This document shows, piece after piece, positions 33,537-41,075 of a stretch of DNA of 64,000 nucleotides. The translations under genes were made by a program, and so were the position numbers. The notes under the pieces were generated by a model, which saw only the letters and a program-made list of their open reading frames with translations, made no database searches and had not been told where the DNA came from. Where the stretch lies: the NCBI GenBank assembly GCA_041398245.1, contig JAWKVC010000002.1:266503-330502 (forward strand), written 5' to 3'. Numbering within the stretch: position 1 is the first letter of the stretch; each line of letters opens with the position of its first letter. This stretch comes from UBA7672 sp041398245 (GTDB taxonomy: Bacteria > Pseudomonadota > Alphaproteobacteria > Caulobacterales > Hyphomonadaceae).

Positions 33537-34447
33537 TGCGCCGGCGTTTCGGCGGGCGTCTCCATGGGCACCGCCGCTGCCGGCTTACGGAAGCGCAGCG
33601 TCATGCGATCGCTCTCGCCGATCGCCTCATAGACCGCCTTGTCATAGCTGTCAGCTTCCGGCGTTCCTTCGCGTGGTTCATTGAAGTTGGGTGGCAGCAT
33701 CCAGACCGGGTGATCGGCGAGGTCCTTCGGATTGGCGTTGATCTCCGAGGACTCCTCCAGCACGAAACCGGCGCGCTCCCCCAACTGGACGACATAGCTT
33801 TCGAGCACATAGCCCGTGCCGGCGCGCGGGTCCTGATCGCGGGCGGAGGGAAGCCTGTGTTCAACCACGCCGAACACGCCGCCAGGCTTCAGCGCGCGAA
33901 AGGCGTCGGCGAAAATCTTGTCGGCATAACCGCCCGACATCCAGTTATGGATGTTGCGGAAGGTCAGCACCGCGTCGGCGGACCCGTCCGGAGCCAACCC
34001 GGTGCTTTCGGGCGTTGCAAGCGTCAGCGTGATGTCGCCATAGACATCCGGCTTGTCGACATACGCTGCCTTGTAGGCCTCGACATTGCGGCGGTTGTAG
34101 TCCGATGCGGCGGCATCGACGTGGGCGGCGTAGAGCTTGCCGCCGCCCTGCTTCAGCCACGGCCCGAGAATGGCGGTATACCAGCCGCCGCCCGGCGCGA
34201 TCTCGACGACGGTGTCTGTCGGCTTGAGCCCGAAGAATGTCAGCGTCTCGACCGGGTGGCGCCAGGCATCGCGCGTCTTCTCCTTGTCGAGCCGCCAGTC
34301 GCCCGCCGCCGCCCATGCGAGGCTTCCGGCCGGGGCCGTCTCCGCCGCCGGCTCCGAACCGCGGGCAGCCGGAGCGGCCGGTTCGCCGCCGCAGGCCGCA
34401 ACCAAGCCTCCAAGGAAGGTCGCCAGCAGCAAGTGAGCGGTTTTCAT
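33533..34447 (-). CDS. Lipoprotein with a SAM-dependent methyltransferase domain (COG4798-like)
   Basis: A protein of about 304 residues from the ATG at 34447, starting MKTAHLLLATFLGGLVAACGG, a lipoprotein signal with a lipobox ending in Cys19 (residues 16-19 VAAC). The mature domain reads DTVVEIAPGGGWYTAIL, a methyltransferase motif I, and AVLTFRNIHNWM; it fits the group annotated as predicted methyltransferases with a leader peptide. Acting outside the cytoplasm is odd because SAM is a cytoplasmic cofactor. It precedes the hydrolase gene with a four-base overlap. Confidence 0.8.
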   Translation of the reverse strand: MKTAHLLLATFLGGLVAACGGEPAAPAARGSEPAAETAPAGSLAWAAAGDWRLDKEKTRDAWRHPVETLTFFGLKPTDTVVEIAPGGGWYTAILGPWLKQGGGKLYAAHVDAAASDYNRRNVEAYKAAYVDKPDVYGDITLTLATPESTGLAPDGSADAVLTFRNIHNWMSGGYADKIFADAFRALKPGGVFGVVEHRLPSARDQDPRAGTGYVLESYVVQLGERAGFVLEESSEINANPKDLADHPVWMLPPNFNEPREGTPEADSYDKAVYEAIGESDRMTLRFRKPAAAVPMETPAETPAQ

Positions 34448-34507
34448 GAGACTTTTCCCGTTTGCAGCGCTGCGCGCGCCCGGGGCGACTTTATCCAACT
34501 GGGATCA

Positions 34508-34536
34508 CTTGACCACCGGGGGAGGCATTCCCAATT
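34508..34536 (+). promoter_or_regulatory. Sigma-32-like heat-shock promoter for hsp20
   Basis: CTTGACC at 34508-34514 and TCCCAATT at 34529-34536 are 14 bases apart. This matches the RpoH consensus (CTTGAAA, 13-17 bases, CCCCATNT) reasonably well, and it lies about 135 bases upstream of a small heat-shock gene. Confidence 0.6.
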
Positions 34537-34562
34537 GCCATTGTGAGGCAGCGCAAATGCGG

Positions 34563-34670
34563 GCCTCGGAAGCCGAGGCGCAGACCCTGAGGTGGCGTCG
34601 TGAACGGTTTTCGGACGTGAAACCCGAGCGGGCGCGGCTGCGTCCGCCTGTTGCTTGGATGAGGACAGAG
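34563..34670 (+). promoter_or_regulatory. ROSE-like RNA thermometer in the hsp20 leader
   Basis: The 5' leader has a perfect 7-bp hairpin (GCCTCGG 34563-34569, CCGAGGC 34573-34579). At its 3' end the sequence CTGTTGCT (34648-34655), six bases, and AGGACAG (34662-34668) form the ROSE structure: CTG pairs with CAG, and TTGCT pairs with the ribosome site AGGA with one G out of register. The TTGCT (UYGCU) motif and the hidden ribosome site are the family hallmarks. ATG begins at 34671. Melting at high temperature would expose the site. Confidence 0.8.
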
Positions 34671-35150
34671 ATGAGCACTTTCGATTTTTCCCCCCTTTAC
34701 CGCACCGTGGTCGGCTTCGACCGTCTGGCGAGCCTGATCGACACGGCGAGCCGGTTGGACGGCGCGCAGGGCTACCCTCCCTACAACATCGAACAATCCG
34801 TCGAGGACGATAACGCCTACGCGATCGAACTCGCGGTGGCCGGTTTCGGCGAAGACGACCTCGACCTTGAGGTCAAGGAAGGCCAGCTCATCGTCGTCGG
34901 CAAGAAGGACGGCGGAACCGACAACCGCAAATTCCTGCACCGCGGCATTGCCGAGCGCGGCTTCATCCGCCGCTTCCAGCTCGCTGACCATGTCGTCGTG
35001 TCCGGCGCCAATCTGAAGAACGGCCTGCTCCGGATCGAGCTTCGCCGTGAACTTCCCGAAGCGATGAAGCCCCGCAAGATCGCCATCGGCGCGGATGCTG
35101 CGGCATCGCAGGTGATCGAGGGCCGCAAGGCGCGCCCGTCGGCCGCCTAG
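34671..35150 (+). CDS. ibpA: Small heat-shock protein, Hsp20/IbpA family
   Basis: A 159-residue alpha-crystallin-domain chaperone that holds unfolding proteins. It starts STFDFSPLYRTVVGFDRL, typical of bacterial IbpA-like proteins, then the domain YPPYNIEQ, YAIELAVAGFGEDDLDLEVKEGQLIVVGKK, and the hallmark beta-strand NGLLRIELRRELPE. The ATG at 34671 is set by AGGA five bases upstream; the longer open frame is leader RNA. Control is expected at two levels: the sigma-32-like promoter and the ROSE-like leader. A strong terminator follows. Confidence 0.93.
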   Translation: MSTFDFSPLYRTVVGFDRLASLIDTASRLDGAQGYPPYNIEQSVEDDNAYAIELAVAGFGEDDLDLEVKEGQLIVVGKKDGGTDNRKFLHRGIAERGFIRRFQLADHVVVSGANLKNGLLRIELRRELPEAMKPRKIAIGADAAASQVIEGRKARPSAA

Positions 35151-35226
35151 AACGACCGGCGGTGAACCGGACCAGGCTGTCGCCCCCTCCCCCAGACCCG
35201 CCTGATCCTGGATCCCGCTGAAGAGA

Positions 35227-35260
35227 GCGGCGCGTTCCATGCCGGGACGCGCCGCTTTTC
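35227..35260 (+). terminator. Rho-independent terminator after hsp20
   Basis: GCGGCGCGT (35227-35235) pairs with ACGCGCCGC (35247-35255), with extra inner pairs, followed by TTTTC. It lies between hsp20 and the convergent rhomboid gene. Confidence 0.85.
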
Positions 35261-35271
35261 ATTTGCCCGGT

Positions 35272-35904
35272 TTAGAAGCCGCGCAAGCGGGCCATGATCT
35301 GGTCAACCATCAGTTGTGGAATATGAGGCCACCAGATGCAGATGATGGCGATGCCCGCGAGCGCGCCGCCGAGGTGCGCGGCATGACCGAGGCCGTCGCG
35401 CACGCCAGTGCTCGAAGCCCAGGCCGACCATCCGATATAGAGCGCCGCGAACAGGATCAGAGGCATCGGCAGCGCGAAGAAGACGTAGATCGTCGCTGTT
35501 GGCACAAACATGGCGACCGCGGTGGTGACCCCGGAGATCGCACCGGAAGCGCCAAGCGCGCGATAGTTGAGATCGCGGAAGTGCTCCATCCATGTCCACA
35601 GGGACCCTGCAAGCAGAGAACCGATGTAAATGGCGAGGAAGGGCGCCGTGCCCACGATCGACTCCAGCGGCAAGCCGAGGAAGTAGAGCGCCAGCATGTT
35701 CACGAACAGGTGGAATGGGTCGCCATGGACAAACCCGGATGTGAACATGCGATACCATTCGCCATTACGGCGCATGCGGCTCACATCGAACAGGAGCCTG
35801 TCCAACAGCCGTACATTGCTGAATGCGGCGAGCGAAACGCCGATGTTGGTCACAAGCAGGATCAGCGACGCAGGGCTCTCAAGGAGCTGATCGAGCTCGT
35901 TCAT
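35272..35904 (-). CDS. Rhomboid-family intramembrane serine protease
   Basis: A 210-residue, six-helix membrane protease. The catalytic Ser120 is in ALGASGAISG, His177 in GHAAHLGG, and the loop HGDPFHLFVNM (60-70) supplies the conserved His and Asn. The layout is that of the GlpG-type core. It cuts transmembrane proteins within or near the membrane; the substrate is unknown. It is transcribed in the same direction as the GST-like gene upstream, with a 20-base gap. Confidence 0.92.
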   Translation of the reverse strand: MNELDQLLESPASLILLVTNIGVSLAAFSNVRLLDRLLFDVSRMRRNGEWYRMFTSGFVHGDPFHLFVNMLALYFLGLPLESIVGTAPFLAIYIGSLLAGSLWTWMEHFRDLNYRALGASGAISGVTTAVAMFVPTATIYVFFALPMPLILFAALYIGWSAWASSTGVRDGLGHAAHLGGALAGIAIICIWWPHIPQLMVDQIMARLRGF

Positions 35905-35924
35905 CTAGGCCGCTCCACCCGAAC

Positions 35925-37307
35925 TCAGACGCGATCGTCAGCGGGAGCGTCTCCCGGGGCGGCTTCGCCCGTATCGCCCGCTTCTGCTTCGGCGACGGGC
36001 GCCTCGTCCGGGGCCTCACCAACTGACGGTTCGTCAGCGGATGCGGCTTCCACGGGTGCGTCCGCTTCGACAGTCGCCTCGACCGGTTCAACGGCCTCGC
36101 CTGCATCCGCCGCCTGGCCACCCTCGTCCGTCTCCGCTGCGACCTCGCCGCGGCTTCGGCCACTGCGACGGCGCCTGCGGCGGCGGCCTCCGCCTTCCTC
36201 AGGTTCAGCTGCTGCTGGTTCCAATCCGGCGACAGCGTCCTCCGACGCTTCCCCGCTGGCGACTGGCGCCTCGGCTGATTCATCCGCAGGCGCAGGCGCC
36301 TGCTCCGCACGTTGCGGACGCAGCAGATAGACCGTCGCGCCGGCCTCGTCCGTGAACGCCTTCAAGGCCTCGACCGTCTGGCCGCTGACGAACTTGCGGC
36401 GCAGCTCGCGGAAGGAGCGGGCAGCCGAGCGCAGTGGTGCCATGGCGATGGCGTCCCGGCCGAGCGTGACCGTGAAGGTCTCCGCGCCAGCCAGCGAGCT
36501 TTCGAGATTTTCCGCCGCCCACGGCAGGAAGAAAACGGCCAGATCGTCCGCGAACAGCGGCGCCAGCGTCTCCTTGAGATCGTCGAGCGCGGCGAACGGG
36601 CCGGACGCCGTCGGCGCGGTCATGAACTCGCACCATTTGGCGACGAACTCGCCGTCCTTCTCGATGATCTTGGACGGTGTCGGATCCTTCATCATCTGGA
36701 TCAGCTGGCCGGCGATGGCGAAATCAGCGATCGATGGGCGGTCGCCGAAGATGAAGAGATGCTTGCGAAGGTGATCGTCGAGCAGCTTCACGAACTTCTT
36801 GAACGATTTCTCGACCGCATCGCCGAGATCGCCCTCAAGCTGCATCAGCTTCAGCTGGCTGGTCATCGTCTCGATGGCGAGTTCCTCGCTGGCCTTCCGG
36901 TCTTCGGGCGGCGTCTGCGTGAAATACTCGTCGATGGCGCGTTGCGCAGCGATCTTCTGGTCCCGCTTGCGCGACCAGCGATAGTGGAACACGGCCTTGG
37001 CAAGCCAGGAGTCCGCATACTCCTCCAGCACGCAGGCAAGGAAAGCCAGCGCAGGATCGGCCGGCAGGGCCGACGGCTCGGGACGGTCTGCTTCCAGCGC
37101 CTCGATCAGCGGCGTCGTGTCGTGCACGGCATAGCCGGATTCCGTCACCAGCACGGGCAGCGTGGCGAAGCGCGACAGGCGCTTCAGCTCGTCCTCGGTC
37201 TCCTGCGTGCGCGGGACCCAGTCGAAGGCGAAAGCCTTGTAGGTGAGATACGACCTGATCTTGGTCGAATAGGCCGAGGTCTCGGCGCCGAACAGGCGAT
37301 AGGACAT
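35925..37307 (-). CDS. GST-like protein with a long basic-then-acidic disordered tail
   Basis: A 460-residue protein. The first 250 residues are a GST fold: TKIRSYLTYKAFAFDWV, TLPVLVTESGYAVHDTTPLIEAL and FGDRPSIADFAIAGQL. Residues 250-320 hold a further folded block (AAENLESSLAG, then AARSFRELRRKFVSGQTVEAL). The last 130 are low complexity: Ala/Pro/Glu-rich, with a cluster GGGRRRRRRRSGRSRG, then a long acidic Ala/Glu/Pro stretch. Typical GSTs are about 200-230 residues. The tail resembles the disordered arms of RNA-binding proteins, but that role is only a guess. Confidence 0.8.
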   Translation of the reverse strand: MSYRLFGAETSAYSTKIRSYLTYKAFAFDWVPRTQETEDELKRLSRFATLPVLVTESGYAVHDTTPLIEALEADRPEPSALPADPALAFLACVLEEYADSWLAKAVFHYRWSRKRDQKIAAQRAIDEYFTQTPPEDRKASEELAIETMTSQLKLMQLEGDLGDAVEKSFKKFVKLLDDHLRKHLFIFGDRPSIADFAIAGQLIQMMKDPTPSKIIEKDGEFVAKWCEFMTAPTASGPFAALDDLKETLAPLFADDLAVFFLPWAAENLESSLAGAETFTVTLGRDAIAMAPLRSAARSFRELRRKFVSGQTVEALKAFTDEAGATVYLLRPQRAEQAPAPADESAEAPVASGEASEDAVAGLEPAAAEPEEGGGRRRRRRRSGRSRGEVAAETDEGGQAADAGEAVEPVEATVEADAPVEAASADEPSVGEAPDEAPVAEAEAGDTGEAAPGDAPADDRV

Positions 37308-37510
37308 CCACGTCTCCGGGAAAGCGGGCGGAAACTACGCGGGAAGCGGGGCGGAAACAACCAGAGTTTCCGGCGCAGGACGGCACGATTTGACGCGATT
37401 TGCTGGCTTCGAAGCCCGGCCGCAAGGCGTTCGCGCCCGTCGGGGTCCGGGTTTGCCCTGTCCGGCGTTAGGGGCTATCCAGCGCGTCCCCAGACGGCTG
37501 GATCGTTCTT

Positions 37511-38545
37511 ATGCGCGTTCTTCATGTCATGGCCGGCGCCAAGGAGGGCGGGGCCGAGAACATCATGCTGGAAAGCGTGCTGGCGCTCGCCGACGCCGGC
37601 GTTCCGCAGTCGGTCGTCACCCGCCCGGACAATCAGTTCCGCATCCAGAAATTCCGCGAGAAGGGCATCCGCGTCGAGACGGCGAACTTCAACAAGCTCT
37701 GGCCCTTCCCCACCCACGCAACGATCGCGCGCGCGATACGCGAGTTCAAACCGGACGTCGCCGAATACTGGATGGGTCGCGCGGGCGAGTTCGCGCCTGC
37801 CTCTTTCCGCGCGCGATCGATCGGCTGGTATGGCGGCTATTACAAGCTCGCGCGGTTCACCAATTGCGAGTGGCATGTGGGCCTGACCCGGGACCTGCTC
37901 CGTCACATCCGCGAACAGGGCGTGCCGGAAAGCCGCTCGGCCATCATCCACACCTATGCCGACTTCGAAGGCGCAGCGCCGGCCGACCGCGCTGCACTCA
38001 ACACGCCAGCGGACGCACCAGTCGCGCTGGCGCTGGCGCGGCTGCATGAGAAGAAGGGGCTCGACACGCTGCTCGACGCCACAGACAAAGTCCCCGGCCT
38101 CTACGTCTGGATCGCCGGCGAGGGCCCGCTGGAGGCGGAGCTGAAAGCGCATTGCACGCGGCTCGGCCTTGATGATCGCGTCCGCTTCCTTGGCTGGCGC
38201 AATGATCGCGGCGCCCTGTTGGCGGCGTGCACCTTCGTCGCGTTCCCGTCGCGCTATGAGCCGTTCGGCACAGTAACGGTCGATGCGTGGGCCGCATCGC
38301 GGCCGCTTGTCGCCGCCGACGCGGTCGGCCCGGCCGCCTATGTCGTCGACGGCGTCAATGGCTTGCTGGTCCCGAAGAACGATGTCGACGCGCTGGCCAA
38401 CGCCATGCGCCGCGTGATCGAGGAGCCCGGCCTTGCGGCGAAACTCGTCGCGGGCGGACGCGAAAGCTATGAGGCGACCTTCACGCGCCAGGCCTTCGTG
38501 CGCGACTCTCTGGCCTTCTACGAACGTGTCACGGCAGGCGGCTGA
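37511..38545 (+). CDS. Family 4 glycosyltransferase
   Basis: A 344-residue GT-B glycosyltransferase with a start at ATG 37511. Landmarks are the N-terminal VLHVMAGAKEGGAENI, the middle ALARLHEKKGLDTLLDA (UDP- or GDP-sugar domain start), WIAGEGPLEAEL, VRFLGWRNDRG, and the E-x7-E motif FPSRYEPFGTVTVDAWA. It would add a hexose to a lipopolysaccharide or lipid acceptor at the cytoplasmic side. It stands apart from the main glycan cluster; donor and acceptor are unknown. Confidence 0.9.
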   Translation: MRVLHVMAGAKEGGAENIMLESVLALADAGVPQSVVTRPDNQFRIQKFREKGIRVETANFNKLWPFPTHATIARAIREFKPDVAEYWMGRAGEFAPASFRARSIGWYGGYYKLARFTNCEWHVGLTRDLLRHIREQGVPESRSAIIHTYADFEGAAPADRAALNTPADAPVALALARLHEKKGLDTLLDATDKVPGLYVWIAGEGPLEAELKAHCTRLGLDDRVRFLGWRNDRGALLAACTFVAFPSRYEPFGTVTVDAWAASRPLVAADAVGPAAYVVDGVNGLLVPKNDVDALANAMRRVIEEPGLAAKLVAGGRESYEATFTRQAFVRDSLAFYERVTAGG

Positions 38546-38551
38546 GCCGGC

Positions 38552-39400
38552 CTAGACTTCCAGCAGCAGCGCGGTTGCATCATCCGACGTCTTGAAGCGG
38601 CCAATCTTCGCATCGTCCTCGGGCGAGGATTCCATGCCGCGCAGTTCGCGCATCAGTTCGCCAAGTCCACGCGACATGGCCGCATCGATCAGCTGCTCAT
38701 CCGTATAGCGCATATAGGGCGAGACCAGACGGTAGAAGCCATCCGTCATGACCAGCACCTTGGTTCCTGCCGGCGCGGCGACATCCTGATAGACGATGTG
38801 TGCGGCCGCTTCGGGCTGGACGCCAAATACCCAATAGCCCCTGGGCGCGTTGTGAATAGCGCGTACGTCGCGCAGCCACTTGATCCGGTCCTCGGGCGTC
38901 ATCGCCATGACGGTCTTCGCGCGGCCTTGCTCTTCGGCCGGCTTGCTGGTCTCGCCAAACACGCTGACTGCGCCGTCCGGCGTTTTGATGATGGCGATCG
39001 AGTCGCCGAGCGTCGCGCCCTCCAGCCTGCCCTTGCGCGCGCGCACCCACGTGGCCGCCGCGGTCGGATAGCTGGCGAGCGGCGCATCCCTCAGCGGGAT
39101 CTTCACTTCGCGCTCGACCGCCGCACGCAGGCGCGGCAGCAAGCGCGCAAACCAGGCCCGCGGAATCTCGCGCGGATCGGCCGGGCCCTTCACGATCTCG
39201 GCGGCGAAGATTTCGGCGAAGCGCGCCGCGTCCGACTCGGCTGCCTTGAAGATGCGGACCGGCCCGACATCGGTTGCGCCGTCGATCACGCAAGCCCAAC
39301 CCGCCGCCTCATCGAAGGCGTAGCGGTCATCGCCCGTACCGGTTTTCATCCCGCCGCCGAGCTTTGAGCCGGGGAAGGAGATCGAGTCGATGAGTTTCAA
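38552..39400 (-). CDS. PP2C-like Ser/Thr phosphatase
   Basis: A protein of about 282 residues resembling the PP2C_2 family (PF13672). It has a metal site near the N-terminus (GTGDDRYAF, then VIDGATDVG), GDSIAIIKTPDG, and the late VMTDGFYRLV and SDDATALLL. The TTG at 39400 is favoured by GGGAG six bases upstream; another TTG at 39415 is in frame. It would remove phosphates from Ser or Thr of proteins or act as a regulator; no kinase gene lies close by. Confidence 0.78.
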   Translation of the reverse strand: MKLIDSISFPGSKLGGGMKTGTGDDRYAFDEAAGWACVIDGATDVGPVRIFKAAESDAARFAEIFAAEIVKGPADPREIPRAWFARLLPRLRAAVEREVKIPLRDAPLASYPTAAATWVRARKGRLEGATLGDSIAIIKTPDGAVSVFGETSKPAEEQGRAKTVMAMTPEDRIKWLRDVRAIHNAPRGYWVFGVQPEAAAHIVYQDVAAPAGTKVLVMTDGFYRLVSPYMRYTDEQLIDAAMSRGLGELMRELRGMESSPEDDAKIGRFKTSDDATALLLEV

Positions 39401-39522
39401 GACGCACTCCCGCAAATGCCGCCGCGCGATGCGCCTAGAGCCACGAGGACCTCCGCAAAGTCAACGTGAAGACACACGCAAATTCTGCTTTGATCGGAAG
39501 GAACGCCATCAGGGGAAATTCC

Positions 39523-39825
39523 ATGACAATTGTTGTCCTCGGCACGCTCCGCTTCCCGCCTGCCAGCATGCCGGCGGTTCGTCCTCATTTGCATGAGCTG
39601 GTGGAAGCAACGCGGGCACGCGACGGATGCATTGCCTACGATGTCGCTGAGGACCCGTTTGATCCCGGGCTCATCCGCTTTTCGGAACTCTGGCCCGACA
39701 TGACCTTGCTTGAGGCACACCTCAAAGCGCCGCATATCGAGCCATGGCGAGCAGCGGCGCGTGGAGCCGGTCTGATGTCGCGGAGCTTCACGGCCTACGA
39801 GGCAACGAATCCCAAGGCGATCTGA
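39523..39825 (+). CDS. Antibiotic biosynthesis monooxygenase (ABM) domain protein
   Basis: A 100-residue ABM-fold protein (ferredoxin-like dimer). Landmarks: TIVVLGTLRFPPASM, LVEATRARDGCIAYDVAED, IRFSELWPDMTLLEAHLKAPH. AGGGG lies upstream of the ATG. The fold is shared by monooxygenases, heme-binding proteins and small quinol oxidases such as YgiN; the substrate is unknown. Confidence 0.87.
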   Translation: MTIVVLGTLRFPPASMPAVRPHLHELVEATRARDGCIAYDVAEDPFDPGLIRFSELWPDMTLLEAHLKAPHIEPWRAAARGAGLMSRSFTAYEATNPKAI

Positions 39826-39834
39826 ATCGGCGAA

Positions 39835-40062
39835 CTACGCCGTTCTCGATTTCATCGCCTGGGAAAAATCAGCCAGCGTCTGGATGTAGTCGCCGCTCTC
39901 GCGCAGGCGCTGGACGTAGAGTTCGAGGATCTGGCGCGCGGCGACCCCGGGCTCGAGGCCGCATTTCTCGGCTTCCTCGGAGAACAGCTTCTTTGATTCC
40001 GGATCGAGCCGGACGGTCAACGGCTGGCGGTTGGCTGGCTTGGACACGGATGGGGCGGCCAT
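39835..40062 (-). CDS. Small ribbon-helix-helix-like protein
   Basis: A 75-residue protein from the ATG at 40062. After a short disordered N-terminus, PLTVRLDPESKKLFSEEAEK and PGVAARQILELYVQRL have the strand-helix-helix shape of Arc/MetJ/CopG proteins. It is divergent from another small RHH-like gene at 40156, and the gap between them holds a palindrome. No toxin-like gene is seen next to it. A 6-bp hairpin (GTCGGG 40085-40090, CCCGAC 40096-40101) lies in its leader. Confidence 0.65.
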   Translation of the reverse strand: MAAPSVSKPANRQPLTVRLDPESKKLFSEEAEKCGLEPGVAARQILELYVQRLRESGDYIQTLADFSQAMKSRTA

Positions 40063-40123
40063 TGCGGAGATTCCATCAGCAGCTGTCGGGAGCTGCCCGA
40101 CGCCTCTAGCGAGAATCACCTTG

Positions 40124-40158
40124 CATGCATTGCCAATACATTGCAATGGCAATGCATG
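40124..40158. promoter_or_regulatory. Palindromic operator candidate overlapping an RHH gene start
   Basis: A perfect 12-bp inverted repeat, CATGCATTGCCA (40124-40135) and TGGCAATGCATG (40147-40158), flanks an 11-base centre. Within it CATTGC appears twice and its complement GCAATG twice. The right arm contains the ATG of the 61-residue RHH gene. This is what an autorepressor site would look like. Confidence 0.6.
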
Positions 40159-40341
40159 GCCAAGCCGCCCGCCAGCCAGGGCACCAAGCCCTTCACCGTC
40201 GTGCTGCCGGAAAAGGCAGCCGAGCGCCTTGAAATACTGGTTGATTCTGGCCTCTATGGCGCAAATCGCGCCGAGGTCGCCCGTAACATCATCCTTCAGC
40301 ACCTCCAGGAGCTGTGGAAGTCGGGCAAGCTGCCAGGCTGA
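40156..40341 (+). CDS. Small ribbon-helix-helix-like protein (CopG-type)
   Basis: A 61-residue protein. Residues 12-18 (PFTVVLP) would be the DNA-contacting strand, followed by helices EKAAERLEILVDSG and RAEVARNIILQHLQEL, the usual RHH pattern. The ATG lies in the right arm of the 12-bp palindrome, so the protein may bind its own start region; no clear ribosome site is visible upstream. A TTG at 40141 could add five residues. It has no partner gene on the same strand. Confidence 0.68.
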   Translation: MAKPPASQGTKPFTVVLPEKAAERLEILVDSGLYGANRAEVARNIILQHLQELWKSGKLPG

Positions 40342-40509
40342 GGCGGAACGAAGCGTCCTCCGGGCGTCATCCACAAGCAAACCCTTTGAAACCGGGCCTT
40401 CGCGGGCGCCGGTAAGACTTCGTTAACCAATCGCGCCCAATCGTTCCCTTCAGCCGCCGGGAGCTGCTAAAAGATGCTTCAGGCTGCAAGGCGAAGGAGG
40501 ACGCGCCCC

Positions 40510-40977
40510 ATGAGCAGCATGACCGAGACGACCACTTCCCAGACGCCGGACCTCGTTTCCTTCTGCCCCGCCGCCGCCTGCGCGGCCGCCGTTGTCCGGC
40601 TGGAGGGCTTCATCGACCATGTCGCCCGCCTGCACGAAGAGGCGCGGCTGGCGGGCTCGCCGGACCTCATGAAGCAGCTGGAAGCGATTTCGGACGAGCT
40701 GATCCTCGCCGCGGATGACGCACGCGGGCGGCTGGCCCGGGTGGAAGCGGTCTCTGCGGCGGGCGCGATGGCGCAGCTGCTGGCAGCGATCCGTGACGTT
40801 CGCGTGCGCGACGACGCAGAGCGCGAGCGTGCGCGGGATCTGGAAGCGAAGGCTATCCGCTTCCTCGCGAGCGCCAATCTCTATGACGCAGCGTTCTGCC
40901 GCTCGCTCAGCGGGACGAAGCTGGGTGGACGGCTGCATGTTCCTGTCGCGCCGGAAGCCGTGCAGCGCATCTCCTGA
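40510..40977 (+). CDS. Helical protein of unknown function
   Basis: A 155-residue protein from the ATG at 40510, with a strong GGAGGA eight bases upstream. Apart from a short N-terminal tail the sequence is almost entirely amphipathic helix (VVRLEGFIDHVARLHEEARLAG, in parts, and LLAAIRDVRVRDDAERERARDLEAKA in parts). No signal, membrane or catalytic motif was recognised. The 168 bases upstream hold no visible gene. Confidence 0.65.
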   Translation: MSSMTETTTSQTPDLVSFCPAAACAAAVVRLEGFIDHVARLHEEARLAGSPDLMKQLEAISDELILAADDARGRLARVEAVSAAGAMAQLLAAIRDVRVRDDAERERARDLEAKAIRFLASANLYDAAFCRSLSGTKLGGRLHVPVAPEAVQRIS

Positions 40978-41075
40978 TCCGAACGCTGCTCGACTGCGCC
41001 ATGGCGCCTGACAAGGGTTGCGCATCTGGTCGCAGGGGCGCACGTTTGGCGCGTATCGAACCGAGGGCGGGACTC

